Positions 1 to 8,687 are shown, counted from the stretch's first letter. The stretch is DNA of 64,000 bases from Kocuria rosea (GCF_006094695.1 NZ_CP035103.1:2294001-2358000); one strand, 5' to 3'. The notes: generated from the letters alone by a model not told the origin. Translations and numbers: made by a program.

Positions 1-753
1 GCCGGAGATGTAGCTGCCGTCGTCCGAGGCCAGCAGGACGTAGACGGGCGCGAGCTCGGCGGGCTGGCCGGCACGGCCCAGGGGTACGTCGTCGCCGAAG
101 GCTCCCACCTTCTCCGCGGGCATGGTCGCCGGGATCAGCGGCGTCCAGATCGGACCCGGGGCCACGCTGTTGACCCGGATGCCCTTCTCGCCCAGCATCT
201 GCGCAAGCCCGGCGGAGAAGTTCGCGACCGCCGCCTTGGTGGCCGCGTAGGGCGCCAGCTGCGGGGACGGCTGGTCGGACTGCACCGAGGAGCTGCCGAT
301 GATCGCCGAGCCCGGAGGCATGTGGGGCACGGCGGCCTTGGTGAGGTGGAACATGGCGCCGATGTTGAGCCGGAACGTGTAGTCCCACTCCTCGTCGCTG
401 ATCTCGTCGAGGCTGTCGCGGCTCATCTGGTAGGCGGCATTGGAGACCAGCACGTCGATCCGACCGAACTCCTGCACGGCCCTGTCGACGACAGCCCGGC
501 AGTGGGCCGGGTCCGAGAGGTCTCCGCGGACCAGGACGGCGCGACGCCCGGCCTCCTCGATCCAGCGGGCGGTGTCCTGGGCGTCGTCGTCCTCCTCGAG
601 GTAGGCGATCAGGACGTCGGCGCCCTCGCGGGCGTAGGCGATCGCGGCGGCACGGCCGATGCCGCTGTCCCCGCCGGTGATGATGGCCGCCTTGCCCGCG
701 AGCTTGCCGGAGCCGCGGTAGCTGTGCTCGCCGCAGTCCGGGACGGGGGTCAT
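1..753 (-). CDS. SDR-family oxidoreductase (general-stress type), 3' end cut by window, damaged 5' end
   Basis: NAD(P)-dependent short-chain dehydrogenase of the YdaD/YhdF general-stress group. The Rossmann glycine motif TGGDSGIG, the NAG-like SNAAY, a serine in SSSVQS and the catalytic YAATK are all readable, so the catalytic domain is intact. Roughly the last 10-20 residues lie beyond base 1. The natural start appears to be the ATG at 801-799, preceded by GGAAGGA, but its third codon (795-793) is TAG. The frame then continues without interruption as PEQQQEVPG, the usual N-terminus of this group. The first downstream in-frame ATG is at 753, with no clear ribosome site. The gene is therefore either re-initiated there or inactive. 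A single C-to-T change (CAG to TAG) or a sequence error would explain it. The substrate cannot be told. Confidence 0.85.
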   Translation of the reverse strand, partial: MTPVPDCGEHSYRGSGKLAGKAAIITGGDSGIGRAAAIAYAREGADVLIAYLEEDDDAQDTARWIEEAGRRAVLVRGDLSDPAHCRAVVDRAVQEFGRIDVLVSNAAYQMSRDSLDEISDEEWDYTFRLNIGAMFHLTKAAVPHMPPGSAIIGSSSVQSDQPSPQLAPYAATKAAVANFSAGLAQMLGEKGIRVNSVAPGPIWTPLIPATMPAEKVGAFGDDVPLGRAGQPAELAPVYVLLASDDGSYISG

Positions 754-801
754 CGCGGCCTGGATGCCGGGGACCTCCTGCTGCTGCTCTGGCTAGCTCA
801 T

Positions 802-1232
802 GGCGTGGTCCTTCCGTGGTCGAGTGGTCCGGACGGTGCGCGCGCTGCTCACCGGGCTGCCCCGATGATCAGCACACTGTCCACTTTAGATGCTCGTGAC
901 GGAGTTGTCGTGCTCCGTCCCGCGCCGCAGGCCGGGCACGACGACCAGCAGGGACGACCCGGGTCCCCGAGACCCCTCAGCCCGGTCGAACTGCTGACCC
1001 CCAACGGATTGCGCGCCCACGGGCCTGCCCCACTCCCACCTTGCACCGCCCGCAGACCCCGGGGCGGAACGACCCAGGGTGCCCGGCCTCAGCTCATCTG
1101 ATACCCCCCTCCATTCAATAAGCAGGCTTCCCTTTTGGGGGCCGGATCACTAGCGTGGAGATCAGAGCCGGGAATCACGGGCGCGGTGTGCCGCGCCACC
1201 GCCGGCCGCAGCAGCCGATGACGGAGGTCAGC
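802..1232. other. Intergenic region between SDR and manganese catalase genes
   Basis: About 430 bases between divergent genes. Short frames here lack ribosome sites and recognisable protein. A less GC-rich patch near 1100-1140 probably contains the catalase promoter. Nothing else is visible. Confidence 0.5.
1128..1156 (+). promoter_or_regulatory. Candidate promoter of the manganese catalase gene
   Basis: TTCCCT at 1128-1133 and TAGCGT at 1151-1156 are separated by 17 bases. The -10 fits the actinobacterial TAnnnT pattern; the -35 is weak. It would give a leader of about 70 bases. Confidence 0.3.
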
Positions 1233-2114
1233 ATGTTCTTGCACCAGCAGAAGCTCCAGTACAAGTCCACCCCCGAGGCCCCGGACGCGGTCTACGCGCG
1301 CAAGCTCCAGGAGGTGATCGGCGGGCAGTACGGGGAGATCACCGTGGCCATGCAGTACAGCTTCCAGGCCTGGAACGCCCACATCCCGGGCAAGTACCGG
1401 GACCTGCTCTTCGGAACCGCCGCCGAAGAGTTCGGTCACATCGAGATGCTCGCCACGATGGTCGCCCAGCTGTTGGAGAAGGCCCCGCTGGGCATCACCG
1501 AGGACGCCGTGCAGGGCGACCCGGCGGTTGCGGCGGTGATCGGCGGCACCGACCTGCAGCACGCGATCGTGGCCGGGGCCGGGGCACGGCCGGTGGACTC
1601 GATGGGCAACCCGTGGTCCGGGTCCTACGTCACCGCCTCGGGGAACCTGCTGGCGGACATGACTGCCAACGTCAACGCCGAGATGCAGGGCCGCACCCAG
1701 GTCGCCCGGCTCTACCACATGACCGAGGACAAGGGGATCCGGGACATGCTGTCGTTCCTGCTGGCGCGGGACACCATGCACCAGAACCAGTGGATGGCCG
1801 CGGTCAAGGAGCTGCAGGCCGACGGGCTGGAGCAGATGCCGGTGCCCTCGAACTTCCCGCAGGCCAAGGAGGCCACCGAGTTCTCCTACGACTACTACAA
1901 CTTCTCCGACGGCGCGGCCGCCGCGGAGGGGTCCTGGGCCTCCGGGCCGACGCCGGACGGCAACGGGCAGTTCGGCTACCAGGACCAGCCCATGGCGGGG
2001 GTGCCGATGCCGCCTCCCACCCACCCGGACGCCCGGTTCTACGGCACCACCGAACAGCCCAACATCATGGAGAAGGCCGCTGGCAGCATCCAGGACAAGC
2101 TCAAGAAGGAATAG
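1233..2114 (+). CDS. Manganese (non-haem) catalase
   Basis: Dimanganese catalase of the ferritin-like superfamily, which converts hydrogen peroxide to water and oxygen in the cytoplasm. The start at 1233 is set by GGAGG five bases upstream. With this start the metal ligands fall where the family has them: Glu35, Glu66 and His69 (in EEFGHIEM), Glu150 (NAEMQGR) and His183 (DTMHQNQW). At 293 residues it has the usual length. The C-terminal 60 residues are a Gly/Pro-rich tail ending in a lysine-rich segment, common in bacterial members. It stands as a single gene between its own candidate promoter and a strong terminator, next to a stress-type SDR gene, which suggests a general stress or desiccation role. 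That role is an inference. Confidence 0.96.
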   Translation: MFLHQQKLQYKSTPEAPDAVYARKLQEVIGGQYGEITVAMQYSFQAWNAHIPGKYRDLLFGTAAEEFGHIEMLATMVAQLLEKAPLGITEDAVQGDPAVAAVIGGTDLQHAIVAGAGARPVDSMGNPWSGSYVTASGNLLADMTANVNAEMQGRTQVARLYHMTEDKGIRDMLSFLLARDTMHQNQWMAAVKELQADGLEQMPVPSNFPQAKEATEFSYDYYNFSDGAAAAEGSWASGPTPDGNGQFGYQDQPMAGVPMPPPTHPDARFYGTTEQPNIMEKAAGSIQDKLKKE

Positions 2115-2175
2115 CCGCCGGCTGGGTCCGCATCTGAGGCCCACCGACGGACACCGTTCGTTCCCACGGAACAAC

Positions 2176-2214
2176 GAGAAGCGGCTCCCCACCACGGGCG
2201 GGGAGCCGCTTCTC
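2176..2214. terminator. Bidirectional terminator between catalase and FRG genes
   Basis: A perfect 15-bp stem (2176-2190 with 2200-2214) and 9-base loop between converging genes. It overlaps the last codons of the FRG gene by two bases. No clear U-tract. Confidence 0.8.
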
Positions 2215-3181
2215 ACCGGTCCGGCGACGGGACCCCACCCCAGGGTCCGGTCGAGAAGTCCACCCTCAGCCGGCCGGGGCAGAGCCCGGGAGCGGCTCCG
2301 GCTCGTCGCCCATCGCCGGTGAGGCCGGCCTCTGCCCTGGCGCCCTGCTCCCGGCGCGGCCCGTAGTAGCGGGTCAGCCAGCGGGACAGTCCGTCGAGGC
2401 CGGGGAAGAGGACGCGCTCGGTCATGTTCGCCTGGTCGAGGTGGTCGCGGATCCGCCACTTCAGACCCGCCGGGATGACGACCTTCCGGCAGAGCTCGGG
2501 GTGCTCGCCCAGCCATTCGTGCAAGGACGCCGTGGCCGCGGACATGGCGGAGAACACCGCGGCCTGGTTCACGATCCGCTCGTCCAGCGACGGAGGTTCG
2601 AAGAACAGCGGCACCGCCCGCCCGTGCTGGTCCCGGAACCGGTCGAAGTCGGCCATGCTGTACGCGACCCGCCCCAGCATGTCGGTGGTGAACAGGCCCG
2701 CCGCGTGCGCGGTGATCTCCTCGCGCAGCGGTGCCGGCAGCAGATCGTGCACCGCCGAGTAGGCCACGCACCACACCGCTCCGGGGAGGTCGTAGCAGCG
2801 CGGGTCCGCGGTGGCGAAGTGCAGCGCCACATAGGGAGAGTTCGACCGGTCCAGCAGTCTTGTGGGCAGCCCGTGGTGCTGGGCCACGGACAGCCAGTTC
2901 CAGTCCGAGTCCCCCGGGGAGGTGTCCCGGGCGGCGTACTTGCGGAAGTTCCGCAGGATGTGGGGCTCGATCTGCCCACTCGAGGCGCCCTGGAGCCGGA
3001 AGAGACTGGTGTCCAGGTCCCGGTCGGCCACCGCGTGGCCGCGGTAGACCACGTTGATCCGCAGGCTCCCGCCCGTGGGCTGCCAGTCGTTGTGGGTGAG
3101 GGTCGCGATCAGCCCGTACAGGTCGTCCTCGGCGATCTCGATGACCGGGCACGCACCCGCCGCCCCCGTCCCCACGCTCAC
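2213..3181 (-). CDS. FRG-domain protein
   Basis: A 322-residue protein with an FRG domain, named for a Phe-Arg-Gly motif that here reads VYRGHA near residue 46. The strongest match is QHHGLPTRLLD followed by SPYVALHFAT near residues 101-124, the second hallmark of the domain. No signal peptide or membrane segment. The biochemical activity of FRG domains is poorly known; they occur in many accessory and mobile regions and have been linked to anti-phage defence. The GTG start at 3181 overlaps the stop of the upstream glycosyltransferase (GTGA), so the two are translationally coupled and probably work together. The C-terminal 50 residues are low-complexity and lie outside the domain. Confidence 0.85.
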   Translation of the reverse strand: MSVGTGAAGACPVIEIAEDDLYGLIATLTHNDWQPTGGSLRINVVYRGHAVADRDLDTSLFRLQGASSGQIEPHILRNFRKYAARDTSPGDSDWNWLSVAQHHGLPTRLLDRSNSPYVALHFATADPRCYDLPGAVWCVAYSAVHDLLPAPLREEITAHAAGLFTTDMLGRVAYSMADFDRFRDQHGRAVPLFFEPPSLDERIVNQAAVFSAMSAATASLHEWLGEHPELCRKVVIPAGLKWRIRDHLDQANMTERVLFPGLDGLSRWLTRYYGPRREQGARAEAGLTGDGRRAGAAPGLCPGRLRVDFSTGPWGGVPSPDR

Positions 3182-4305
3182 CGTCGCCCCCGCAGCCGTC
3201 CGGGGCCGGCGTCGACCAGCAGCGAGTCCTCATACTGGCCGCACAGGCGCCGGTGCAGGGCGGTCCGGGAGTGCCCGGCGGTGCGCAGCCGGGACCCCGC
3301 GTAGGACACCCCGCCGCGCGCCCGGACGACCACGGCCGCCCACACGCACACCGACCGCTCCAGCACCCACAGCGGAACCCACAGCACCGTGCCCCCCGGG
3401 TAGACCGCTGCTCCCCCGTGCCGGCGTCGGCCGAACTCGGCCACCCCGCACACGGCCAGGGCTCCGGCCGCGCACCGCCCCGGTCGCCGCACCGCCCAGC
3501 CCAGCAGGGGCAGCAGCGACAGCTCGGCGAGCAGACGGGCGGGTTGGGCGAAGTCGTCGTAGGCCTGACGGACGCGCTGGCCGAGGAAGTGGGACACGGT
3601 GGGCGGCATCCTCCCCACCAGCACGTCCAGGGCCACGATCTCTCTCCCACCGGCCGCCCGCACGATGCGCACGAGCTCGAGGTTCTCGAACAGGACGTAG
3701 CCGTCGTAGCCTCCCGCGTCCAGCAGGGCCGACCGGCGCACGCCCAGGGTGCCGGGCCAGTCCCCGCCCAGAGCCCGGTTGAGCAGGGTCCGTCCGGTGT
3801 CCCAGCGGGCCTGCCAGGGAAGTTGCAGATAGTAGTTCTGCGGGCGGACCACCTCGGCCTCCCCCAGCAGCCCCACGATGCGCTCCAGGGTGCCCCGGGT
3901 GTGGCGCACGTCGTCGTCGGCCACCACGATCCGTTCCTCGGCCGCCCGGCGGACACCGGTCATCACCCCCGCCACCTTGCCGTTGGCCCCCTGCCACCGA
4001 TCGGGGCGCACGTGCTCGACCGTCTCCGGCAGCGCCGTGCGATGAGCTGCGAAGAGCTTCTCGGCGGAACCGTCGACGACGGTGACGGGCATCCACGTGA
4101 CGACCTCGGCCAGGTAGTGGGCGAGTTCGTCCAGGCCGGTGTCGTCGGACCACTTCAGCGGCAGGACATACCGCGCATCGGCCAAGATGCCGGGAACAGG
4201 GGTGTTCCTGCGGAGGCGGCCCGGAGTCGCCTCAGCAGAGGCATCATCGCGGCGGGCGGCCTGGGCCGGCACGAGCAGGGTGTGGTCCACAGGAGCTTCC
4301 TCCAT
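3178..4305 (-). CDS. Glycosyltransferase family 2-like membrane-associated protein
   Basis: A nucleotide-sugar glycosyltransferase of the GT-A type. The readable signs are the metal-binding DxD in VVADDDVRHT, preceded by the NGKVAGVMTG segment found in ceramide-glucosyltransferase-like enzymes, and the PQNYYLQLPW segment after it. Two hydrophobic stretches in the C-terminal third (LLPLLGWAV and VLWVPLWVLERSVCVWAAVVV) suggest membrane attachment. The acceptor cannot be predicted. The ATG at 4305 gives 375 residues; a TTG at 4359 behind GGAG is an alternative adding 18 residues. The gene overlaps the FRG gene by four bases and the two form their own transcription unit. Confidence 0.8.
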   Translation of the reverse strand: MEEAPVDHTLLVPAQAARRDDASAEATPGRLRRNTPVPGILADARYVLPLKWSDDTGLDELAHYLAEVVTWMPVTVVDGSAEKLFAAHRTALPETVEHVRPDRWQGANGKVAGVMTGVRRAAEERIVVADDDVRHTRGTLERIVGLLGEAEVVRPQNYYLQLPWQARWDTGRTLLNRALGGDWPGTLGVRRSALLDAGGYDGYVLFENLELVRIVRAAGGREIVALDVLVGRMPPTVSHFLGQRVRQAYDDFAQPARLLAELSLLPLLGWAVRRPGRCAAGALAVCGVAEFGRRRHGGAAVYPGGTVLWVPLWVLERSVCVWAAVVVRARGGVSYAGSRLRTAGHSRTALHRRLCGQYEDSLLVDAGPGRLRGRR

Positions 4306-4666
4306 CGACAGCAGCGCACTGCGGGCCGGCTGCTCGACCACACCTCGCCCTAACCACAAGCATCTCCGGCAGACCAGGCGTCATGCGGAAAATGGCTCCC
4401 GATCCCTGTGGCACCTCGCGAAGATGCCGCACGGCAGCGCCCCGTCCACGAGGTCGCGGGCCCGGTCGAGCACCGACGGCGGAACGGCTGCCCCCAGCGC
4501 GGGACCGCTGGACCGATCATCGACGGTGCGGACCCCGCCTGGAGATCGCCGGCATGCACCGCACCGGCACCAGGACCCCGCTGGTGTTCCTGCACGGGGA
4601 GCAGAACGGCGACCTGTCCTGTCTCGGACACCTGTCCCCGGCGTGCGAGGGGTCACGCTGTGGGGC
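4306..4666. other. Intergenic region upstream of the glycosyltransferase
   Basis: About 300-360 bases, depending on the glycosyltransferase start, between it and the end of the sugar transporter gene. Several short frames cross it, but none has a ribosome site with a recognisable product. No clear terminator after the transporter gene. Confidence 0.45.
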
Positions 4667-6163
4667 TCAGGACTGGTGGGCGTCGGCGGGCTTGGCGACC
4701 TGGTAGATCGCCCCGGTGGAGACGTCCTCCTCGAGGTCCTCCAGGGAGCGGTTGCGGGTCTCGGGGACCTGGGTGGCCACGAAGATCAGGGCGAGGACGC
4801 CGATGCCGGCGAAGAGGAAGAACGTGCCCGAGATCCCGACCGCGGCAACGAGGGAGGGGAAGAACAGGGCCAGGAAACCGTTCATGGTCCAGCCGAAGAA
4901 CACCGAGATGCCGATGCCCAACCCGCGCATGTGCAGCGGGAAGATCTCTGCCAGCCACACCCAGACGGCGACGTTGAGGAACGTCTGCATCGAGAGCACG
5001 AAGGCGACCACGAGGATGAGGATCACGATCGGGCGGGCCGGGTTGCCTTCGGGCAGCAGGTTGCCGGCGATCCCGATCAGCAGGTGGCAGGTCGTGGTGA
5101 GGCTCAAACCGATGATGAAGGTCTTGCGCCGGTCGAGCCGGTCCATGTTGTACAGGGCGATGATGCCACCGATCACCGCCACGACACCGAAGGCGATGTT
5201 GGCCAGCACGGCCTGCTGCGCTGTCATCCCGGACTCCTCCAGAATACGAGTGCCGTAGTACATGACGGAGTTGATGCCGGTCAGCTGCTGGGTCATGGAC
5301 ACCCCGATGCCGACCAGGATGATCCGCAGCAGCCACTTGTTCGTCAGGACCGCTTTCAGCCCGATCTGGTGGGCCTGGACCTCGATGGCGGCGATGCGCT
5401 CGATCTCCTGCAGCTCGGCCTTGGCCCGGTCGGCCGGGCGGACCGTCTCCAGCACCGCCAGGGCCTCGTCGTACCGGCCCTTCTCGGTGAGCCAGCGCGG
5501 GGACTCGGGCATGCGCAGCATCCCGATGAACAGTCCGATCGCCGGCAGCGCGGAGACGGCGAACATGATCCGCCAGATGCCCTCCACGACGTCGCCGAGG
5601 GTGACGGCGATGACCGCGTTCATCACGAAGGCGGAGAGCTGTCCGAACACGATCGCCAGTTCGTTGCGGCCGGTGATCGACCCGCGGATCTCGTAGGGGG
5701 CGAGCTCGGCCAGGTACACCGGCACGACCGTGGAGGCTCCGCCGACGGCGAGGCCGATCAGGATCCGGCCGCAGACCAGGACCGTGTACCCGGTCAGGGA
5801 GAACGTTCCCTCCTCAGCAGGTGTGGGGGTGAGGACCACCAGGGCGGTGCCGGCGAAGAACAGCACGGCCAGCAGGATGATCGTCCTGCGCCGGCCCCAG
5901 GCGTCCGAGACCCGACCCCAGACCAGGGCGCCGACGGCGGCGGCGAAGATGAGGGAGCTGATCACCACGCCCAGCTGGAGCAGGTTCAGTCCCAGGTCCT
6001 GGGCCATCGGCCCCTCGGCGCCGTTCGTCACGCCGGTGTCGTAGCCGAACAGCAGCCCGCCCAGGCAAGCGACGACCGAGATCAGTCCGAGCCGTTTCCG
6101 GTGCGGCCCCTGGGTCAACGGCGGGAGGGCGACCCGGCTGTCGCTCGGAGAATGGTGGGACAT
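4667..6163 (-). CDS. MFS sugar/polyol:proton symporter (IolT-like)
   Basis: A 498-residue member of the sugar porter branch of the major facilitator superfamily, with about 12 membrane segments. Signature motifs are GRRRTIIL after helix 2, the loop motif PESPRWLTEKGR, QQLTGINSVMYYG in helix 7 and the closing PETRNRSLEDLEE. It imports a sugar or polyol across the cytoplasmic membrane. The closest resemblance is to myo-inositol and hexose transporters. The ATG at 6163 follows AAGGAG at good spacing. It is downstream of a GntR gene on the same strand and back-to-back with a dehydrogenase/isomerase operon, so it probably feeds that pathway. Confidence 0.93.
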   Translation of the reverse strand: MSHHSPSDSRVALPPLTQGPHRKRLGLISVVACLGGLLFGYDTGVTNGAEGPMAQDLGLNLLQLGVVISSLIFAAAVGALVWGRVSDAWGRRRTIILLAVLFFAGTALVVLTPTPAEEGTFSLTGYTVLVCGRILIGLAVGGASTVVPVYLAELAPYEIRGSITGRNELAIVFGQLSAFVMNAVIAVTLGDVVEGIWRIMFAVSALPAIGLFIGMLRMPESPRWLTEKGRYDEALAVLETVRPADRAKAELQEIERIAAIEVQAHQIGLKAVLTNKWLLRIILVGIGVSMTQQLTGINSVMYYGTRILEESGMTAQQAVLANIAFGVVAVIGGIIALYNMDRLDRRKTFIIGLSLTTTCHLLIGIAGNLLPEGNPARPIVILILVVAFVLSMQTFLNVAVWVWLAEIFPLHMRGLGIGISVFFGWTMNGFLALFFPSLVAAVGISGTFFLFAGIGVLALIFVATQVPETRNRSLEDLEEDVSTGAIYQVAKPADAHQS

Positions 6164-6387
6164 GGGAACTCCTTGGGTGATGACCTCGTGAAGCACGGTC
6201 GAACCGTGTGCGGCACCGGTCGGATGGTGGGTTGTTCGTGCGGGTGGATCGGGGATCGGCCGAGAAGGCAGGACGCCGCTGAAGGCCGGCGGGCGTGCCG
6301 GCGGAATGCGCTTCGCCGCCCGGACGGGCTCGCGGCTTCTCCGGTCGGTTGCCGCACCCGACATCCGGTGCGACGGTCGCGAAACGT

Positions 6388-6687
6388 CTACAGCGACTGC
6401 TGCGACGTGGAGTGCGCCGGAGGGCGCGCCCACCGGTGGGGCGGGGTGACGTGCGTGCCGGATCCGGGGGTGCGTACCACCAGGCCGGCCTCGACCAGAT
6501 GCTGCAGAGCGCTGCGCACGGTGACCCGGGCAATGCGCAGTCGGGACGCGAGCTCGAGCTCGTTGTCCAGCTTGGTGCCCGGCGCCAGATCCCCGCTGTG
6601 GATTACCCCTTCCAGGAGGAGAGCGAGTTGGTGGTAGAGGGGCACCGGGGAGTTCCTGTCGATCGGCAGGAACAGCGTTGCGGTCAT
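6388..6687 (-). CDS. Short GntR-family regulator (DNA-binding domain only)
   Basis: A 99-residue protein consisting of the winged helix-turn-helix of GntR regulators: PVPLYHQLALLLEGVI, the recognition region RIARVTVRSALQHL, and the wing LVVRTPGSGTHV. HutC-type members carry a UTRA ligand domain of about 150 residues after this point; here only about 19 residues follow. Neither reading the next 220 bases in other frames nor looking for a frameshift restores such a domain. The start at 6687 follows GGAGA. It may still bind its operator, but cannot sense a ligand in the usual way, unless it acts like the short YtrA subgroup. It lies upstream of the transporter and divergent from the dehydrogenase operon. 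Confidence 0.85.
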   Translation of the reverse strand: MTATLFLPIDRNSPVPLYHQLALLLEGVIHSGDLAPGTKLDNELELASRLRIARVTVRSALQHLVEAGLVVRTPGSGTHVTPPHRWARPPAHSTSQQSL

Positions 6688-6765
6688 GAAAGGTCTCCTC
6701 TTCTGGCCGGGCCTCGGCCCTTCGACGCGCTGCCGGAAACTTGTTCGGCAGAGGTGTTGGCGATC

Positions 6766-6785
6766 ACACTAATACGTACTAGTGT
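6766..6785. promoter_or_regulatory. Palindromic operator, likely GntR site
   Basis: The sequence ACACTAATACGTACTAGTGT is a 20-base palindrome with a single mismatched pair around a TACGTA centre. It sits in the gap between the divergent GntR gene and the dehydrogenase operon. Its AT-rich TA...TA character matches GntR/HutC operators. The LacI protein of the cluster is a less likely binder because the usual central CG step is flanked differently. Confidence 0.7.
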
Positions 6786-6873
6786 TTCTGCCAAGGGTTT
6801 GTCAGGACATATTGAGGACACCGTTCCCGGGCATCCCCTTCCGCGCTCCAACCCTGACCTGAAGGAGAATCCC

Positions 6874-7902
6874 GTGTCCGAGCCCCGTACCCTGAACATC
6901 GGCCTGATCGGCGCCGGCCGGATCGGTTCCAGCCATGCCGAGCTGATCACCCGCACCGTGCCCAACGCCCGACTGGTCGCGATCGCCGATCCCGTCGAGG
7001 GCGCCGCGGCACGCCTGGCGGAGGCGTTGTACGTGCCTGCGGCCTACACCGACATCGCAGAGCTGCTGGCCGACCCGGAGGTGGAGGCGGTGGTGATCAC
7101 CGCACCGGCCCGGTTCCACACCGAGCTGGTGGAGCAGGTCGCCGCGGCCGGCAAGGCGATCTTCTGCGAGAAGCCGGCCGGGATGACGCTGGAGGAGATC
7201 GACCGGGTCCACCAGGCCGTCGAAACCCACGGAATGCTGTTCCGGATCGGGTTCAACCGCCGCTTCGCCGACGGATTCCCGCAGGCCCGGGCGGCCATCG
7301 AGGCCGGGCGGATCGGCTCCCCGCAGCTGCTGCGCTCGACCACCCGCGACCCGGGACTGGCGAACCCCGGCGCGGTGGCCCCGTGGACGATCTTCCTGGA
7401 GACCCTGATCCACGACTTCGACACCCTGAACTTCCTCAACCCCGCCGCCCGGGCGGTACAGGTCCACTCGGTGGCCGACGCCCTCGTGGCCCCGGACTTC
7501 AAGGACGCCGGGCTGCTGGACACCGCCGTGGTCACCATCCGCTACGACAACGGGGCGATCGCCACCGCCGAGGCCAGCTTCTCGGCCGCCTACGGCTACG
7601 ACACCCGGGCGGAGGCCTTCGGCTCCGCCGGCATGGTCACCGCCGGGGACCTGGCGGCCTCGAGCATGCGCTACTACGGCCCGGAGGGCATCGCCGCCGA
7701 GACCGTCCGCGCCGACACCCAGTCGATGCGCGGCGCCTACACCGCGGAGCTGCAGGCCTTCACCGACACCGCCCTCGGACACCTCTCGCCGGGTCCGGGC
7801 GTGGAGGCGGCCCGGGACGCGCTGCGGATCGCCCTGGGCTGCATCGAGTCCTGCCGCACCGGCGCCCCGGTGAGCCTGGACCCGGTGGGAGCCACCCGAT
7901 GA
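6874..7902 (+). CDS. Gfo/Idh/MocA-family dehydrogenase (inositol 2-dehydrogenase-like)
   Basis: NAD(P)-dependent sugar or polyol dehydrogenase of 342 residues. The N-terminal Rossmann fold starts with GLIGAGRIGSSHAE; the conserved EKPAGMTLEEID supplies the catalytic lysine; IHDFDTLNFL carries the conserved Asp/His region of the C-terminal domain. It resembles inositol 2-dehydrogenases, including GFNRRFADGF. The GTG start at 6874 follows GAAGGAG. It is first in a three-gene operon with an isomerase and a LacI repressor. The exact substrate is undecided: inositol is possible, but the rest of an iol pathway (iolB, C, D) is not in this window. Confidence 0.9.
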   Translation: MSEPRTLNIGLIGAGRIGSSHAELITRTVPNARLVAIADPVEGAAARLAEALYVPAAYTDIAELLADPEVEAVVITAPARFHTELVEQVAAAGKAIFCEKPAGMTLEEIDRVHQAVETHGMLFRIGFNRRFADGFPQARAAIEAGRIGSPQLLRSTTRDPGLANPGAVAPWTIFLETLIHDFDTLNFLNPAARAVQVHSVADALVAPDFKDAGLLDTAVVTIRYDNGAIATAEASFSAAYGYDTRAEAFGSAGMVTAGDLAASSMRYYGPEGIAAETVRADTQSMRGAYTAELQAFTDTALGHLSPGPGVEAARDALRIALGCIESCRTGAPVSLDPVGATR

Positions 7903-8687
7903 GCGGCTTCACCCTGGCGGCGAGCGCGGAGATGGTCTTCGTCGACCTGCCGTTCGAGCAGCGGGTGCGCCGGCTGCACGAGGCCGGGTTCGAGGTGGAG
8001 ATCTGGGACTGGACCACCAAGGACCTGCCCGCCCTGGCCGCCACCGGGGCCCGGTTCGGGTCGATGACCGGCTACGTGCGCGGGGCCCTCGTGGACCCGG
8101 ACGGGGCGGCGGAACTGCTGCGCACCGCAGAGGACTCGCTGGCCGCCGCCGAGGTCCTCGACTGCCCCCGGCTCAACGTCCACGGCACCGGCCTGGACCC
8201 CCAGGGGCTCCCCGTGGTGCCACACGAGGTGGTCACCGGGGCGGACTGGCTGGCAGCGGCCCGCACGCTGGAGCGGCTGGCCGTCCTGGGCGAGCGCCAC
8301 GGGCGGGTCTTCACCCTGGAGAACCTCAACCGCGCCGTCGACCACCCGGGGGTGCCCTTCGGGGCGGCCGAGGACACCCTGGCGCTGGTCGCGGCGGTGG
8401 ACAGTCCGCACCTGCGGCTGAACCTGGACCTCTACCACGCCCAGATCGGGGAGGGGAACCTGGTAGAACTGTGCCGGAGGGCCCTCCCGTACGTGGGGGA
8501 GATCCAGGTGGCCGACGTCCCCGGGCGGTGCGAGCCGGGCACCGGGGAGATCCACTTCCCCCGGGTGGCCACCGCCCTGGCCGAGGCCGGATACGAAGGA
8601 GTGATTGCGATGGAGGCCTTTGCCGCCGCCGACCCCGAGCTGGCGCTGAGACGATTCCGGGACGCCTTCACCGTTCCCCGCCCGTGA
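7899..8687 (+). CDS. Hydroxypyruvate isomerase-like TIM-barrel sugar isomerase/epimerase
   Basis: A 262-residue AP-endonuclease-2-type TIM barrel. Motifs of the hydroxypyruvate isomerase group are visible: LNVHGTG, TLENLNRAVD, NLDLYHAQIGEGNL and the metal/substrate segment VADVPGRCEPGTGEIHF, ending with IAMEAF. It probably isomerises a keto acid or keto sugar with a divalent metal. Its ATG overlaps the stop of the dehydrogenase (ATGA), and its stop overlaps the next start, so the three genes are co-translated. Oxidation by the dehydrogenase followed by isomerisation would make a two-step entry route for the sugar taken up by the transporter. Confidence 0.88.
   Translation: MSGFTLAASAEMVFVDLPFEQRVRRLHEAGFEVEIWDWTTKDLPALAATGARFGSMTGYVRGALVDPDGAAELLRTAEDSLAAAEVLDCPRLNVHGTGLDPQGLPVVPHEVVTGADWLAAARTLERLAVLGERHGRVFTLENLNRAVDHPGVPFGAAEDTLALVAAVDSPHLRLNLDLYHAQIGEGNLVELCRRALPYVGEIQVADVPGRCEPGTGEIHFPRVATALAEAGYEGVIAMEAFAAADPELALRRFRDAFTVPRP

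Noticed and set aside
849..1046. A 65-codon frame on the minus strand upstream of the SDR gene
   Set aside because: No ribosome site, irregular composition and no conserved motif.
4556..4706. A plus-strand peptide resembling an alpha/beta-hydrolase start (TRTPLVFLHG)
   Set aside because: Only about ten residues match; no ribosome site, no continuation and it runs into the end of the transporter gene on the other strand.
6164..6387. Remnant of a UTRA domain after the short GntR gene
   Set aside because: All three frames on the minus strand read as Arg/Pro/Ala-rich filler without UTRA features.
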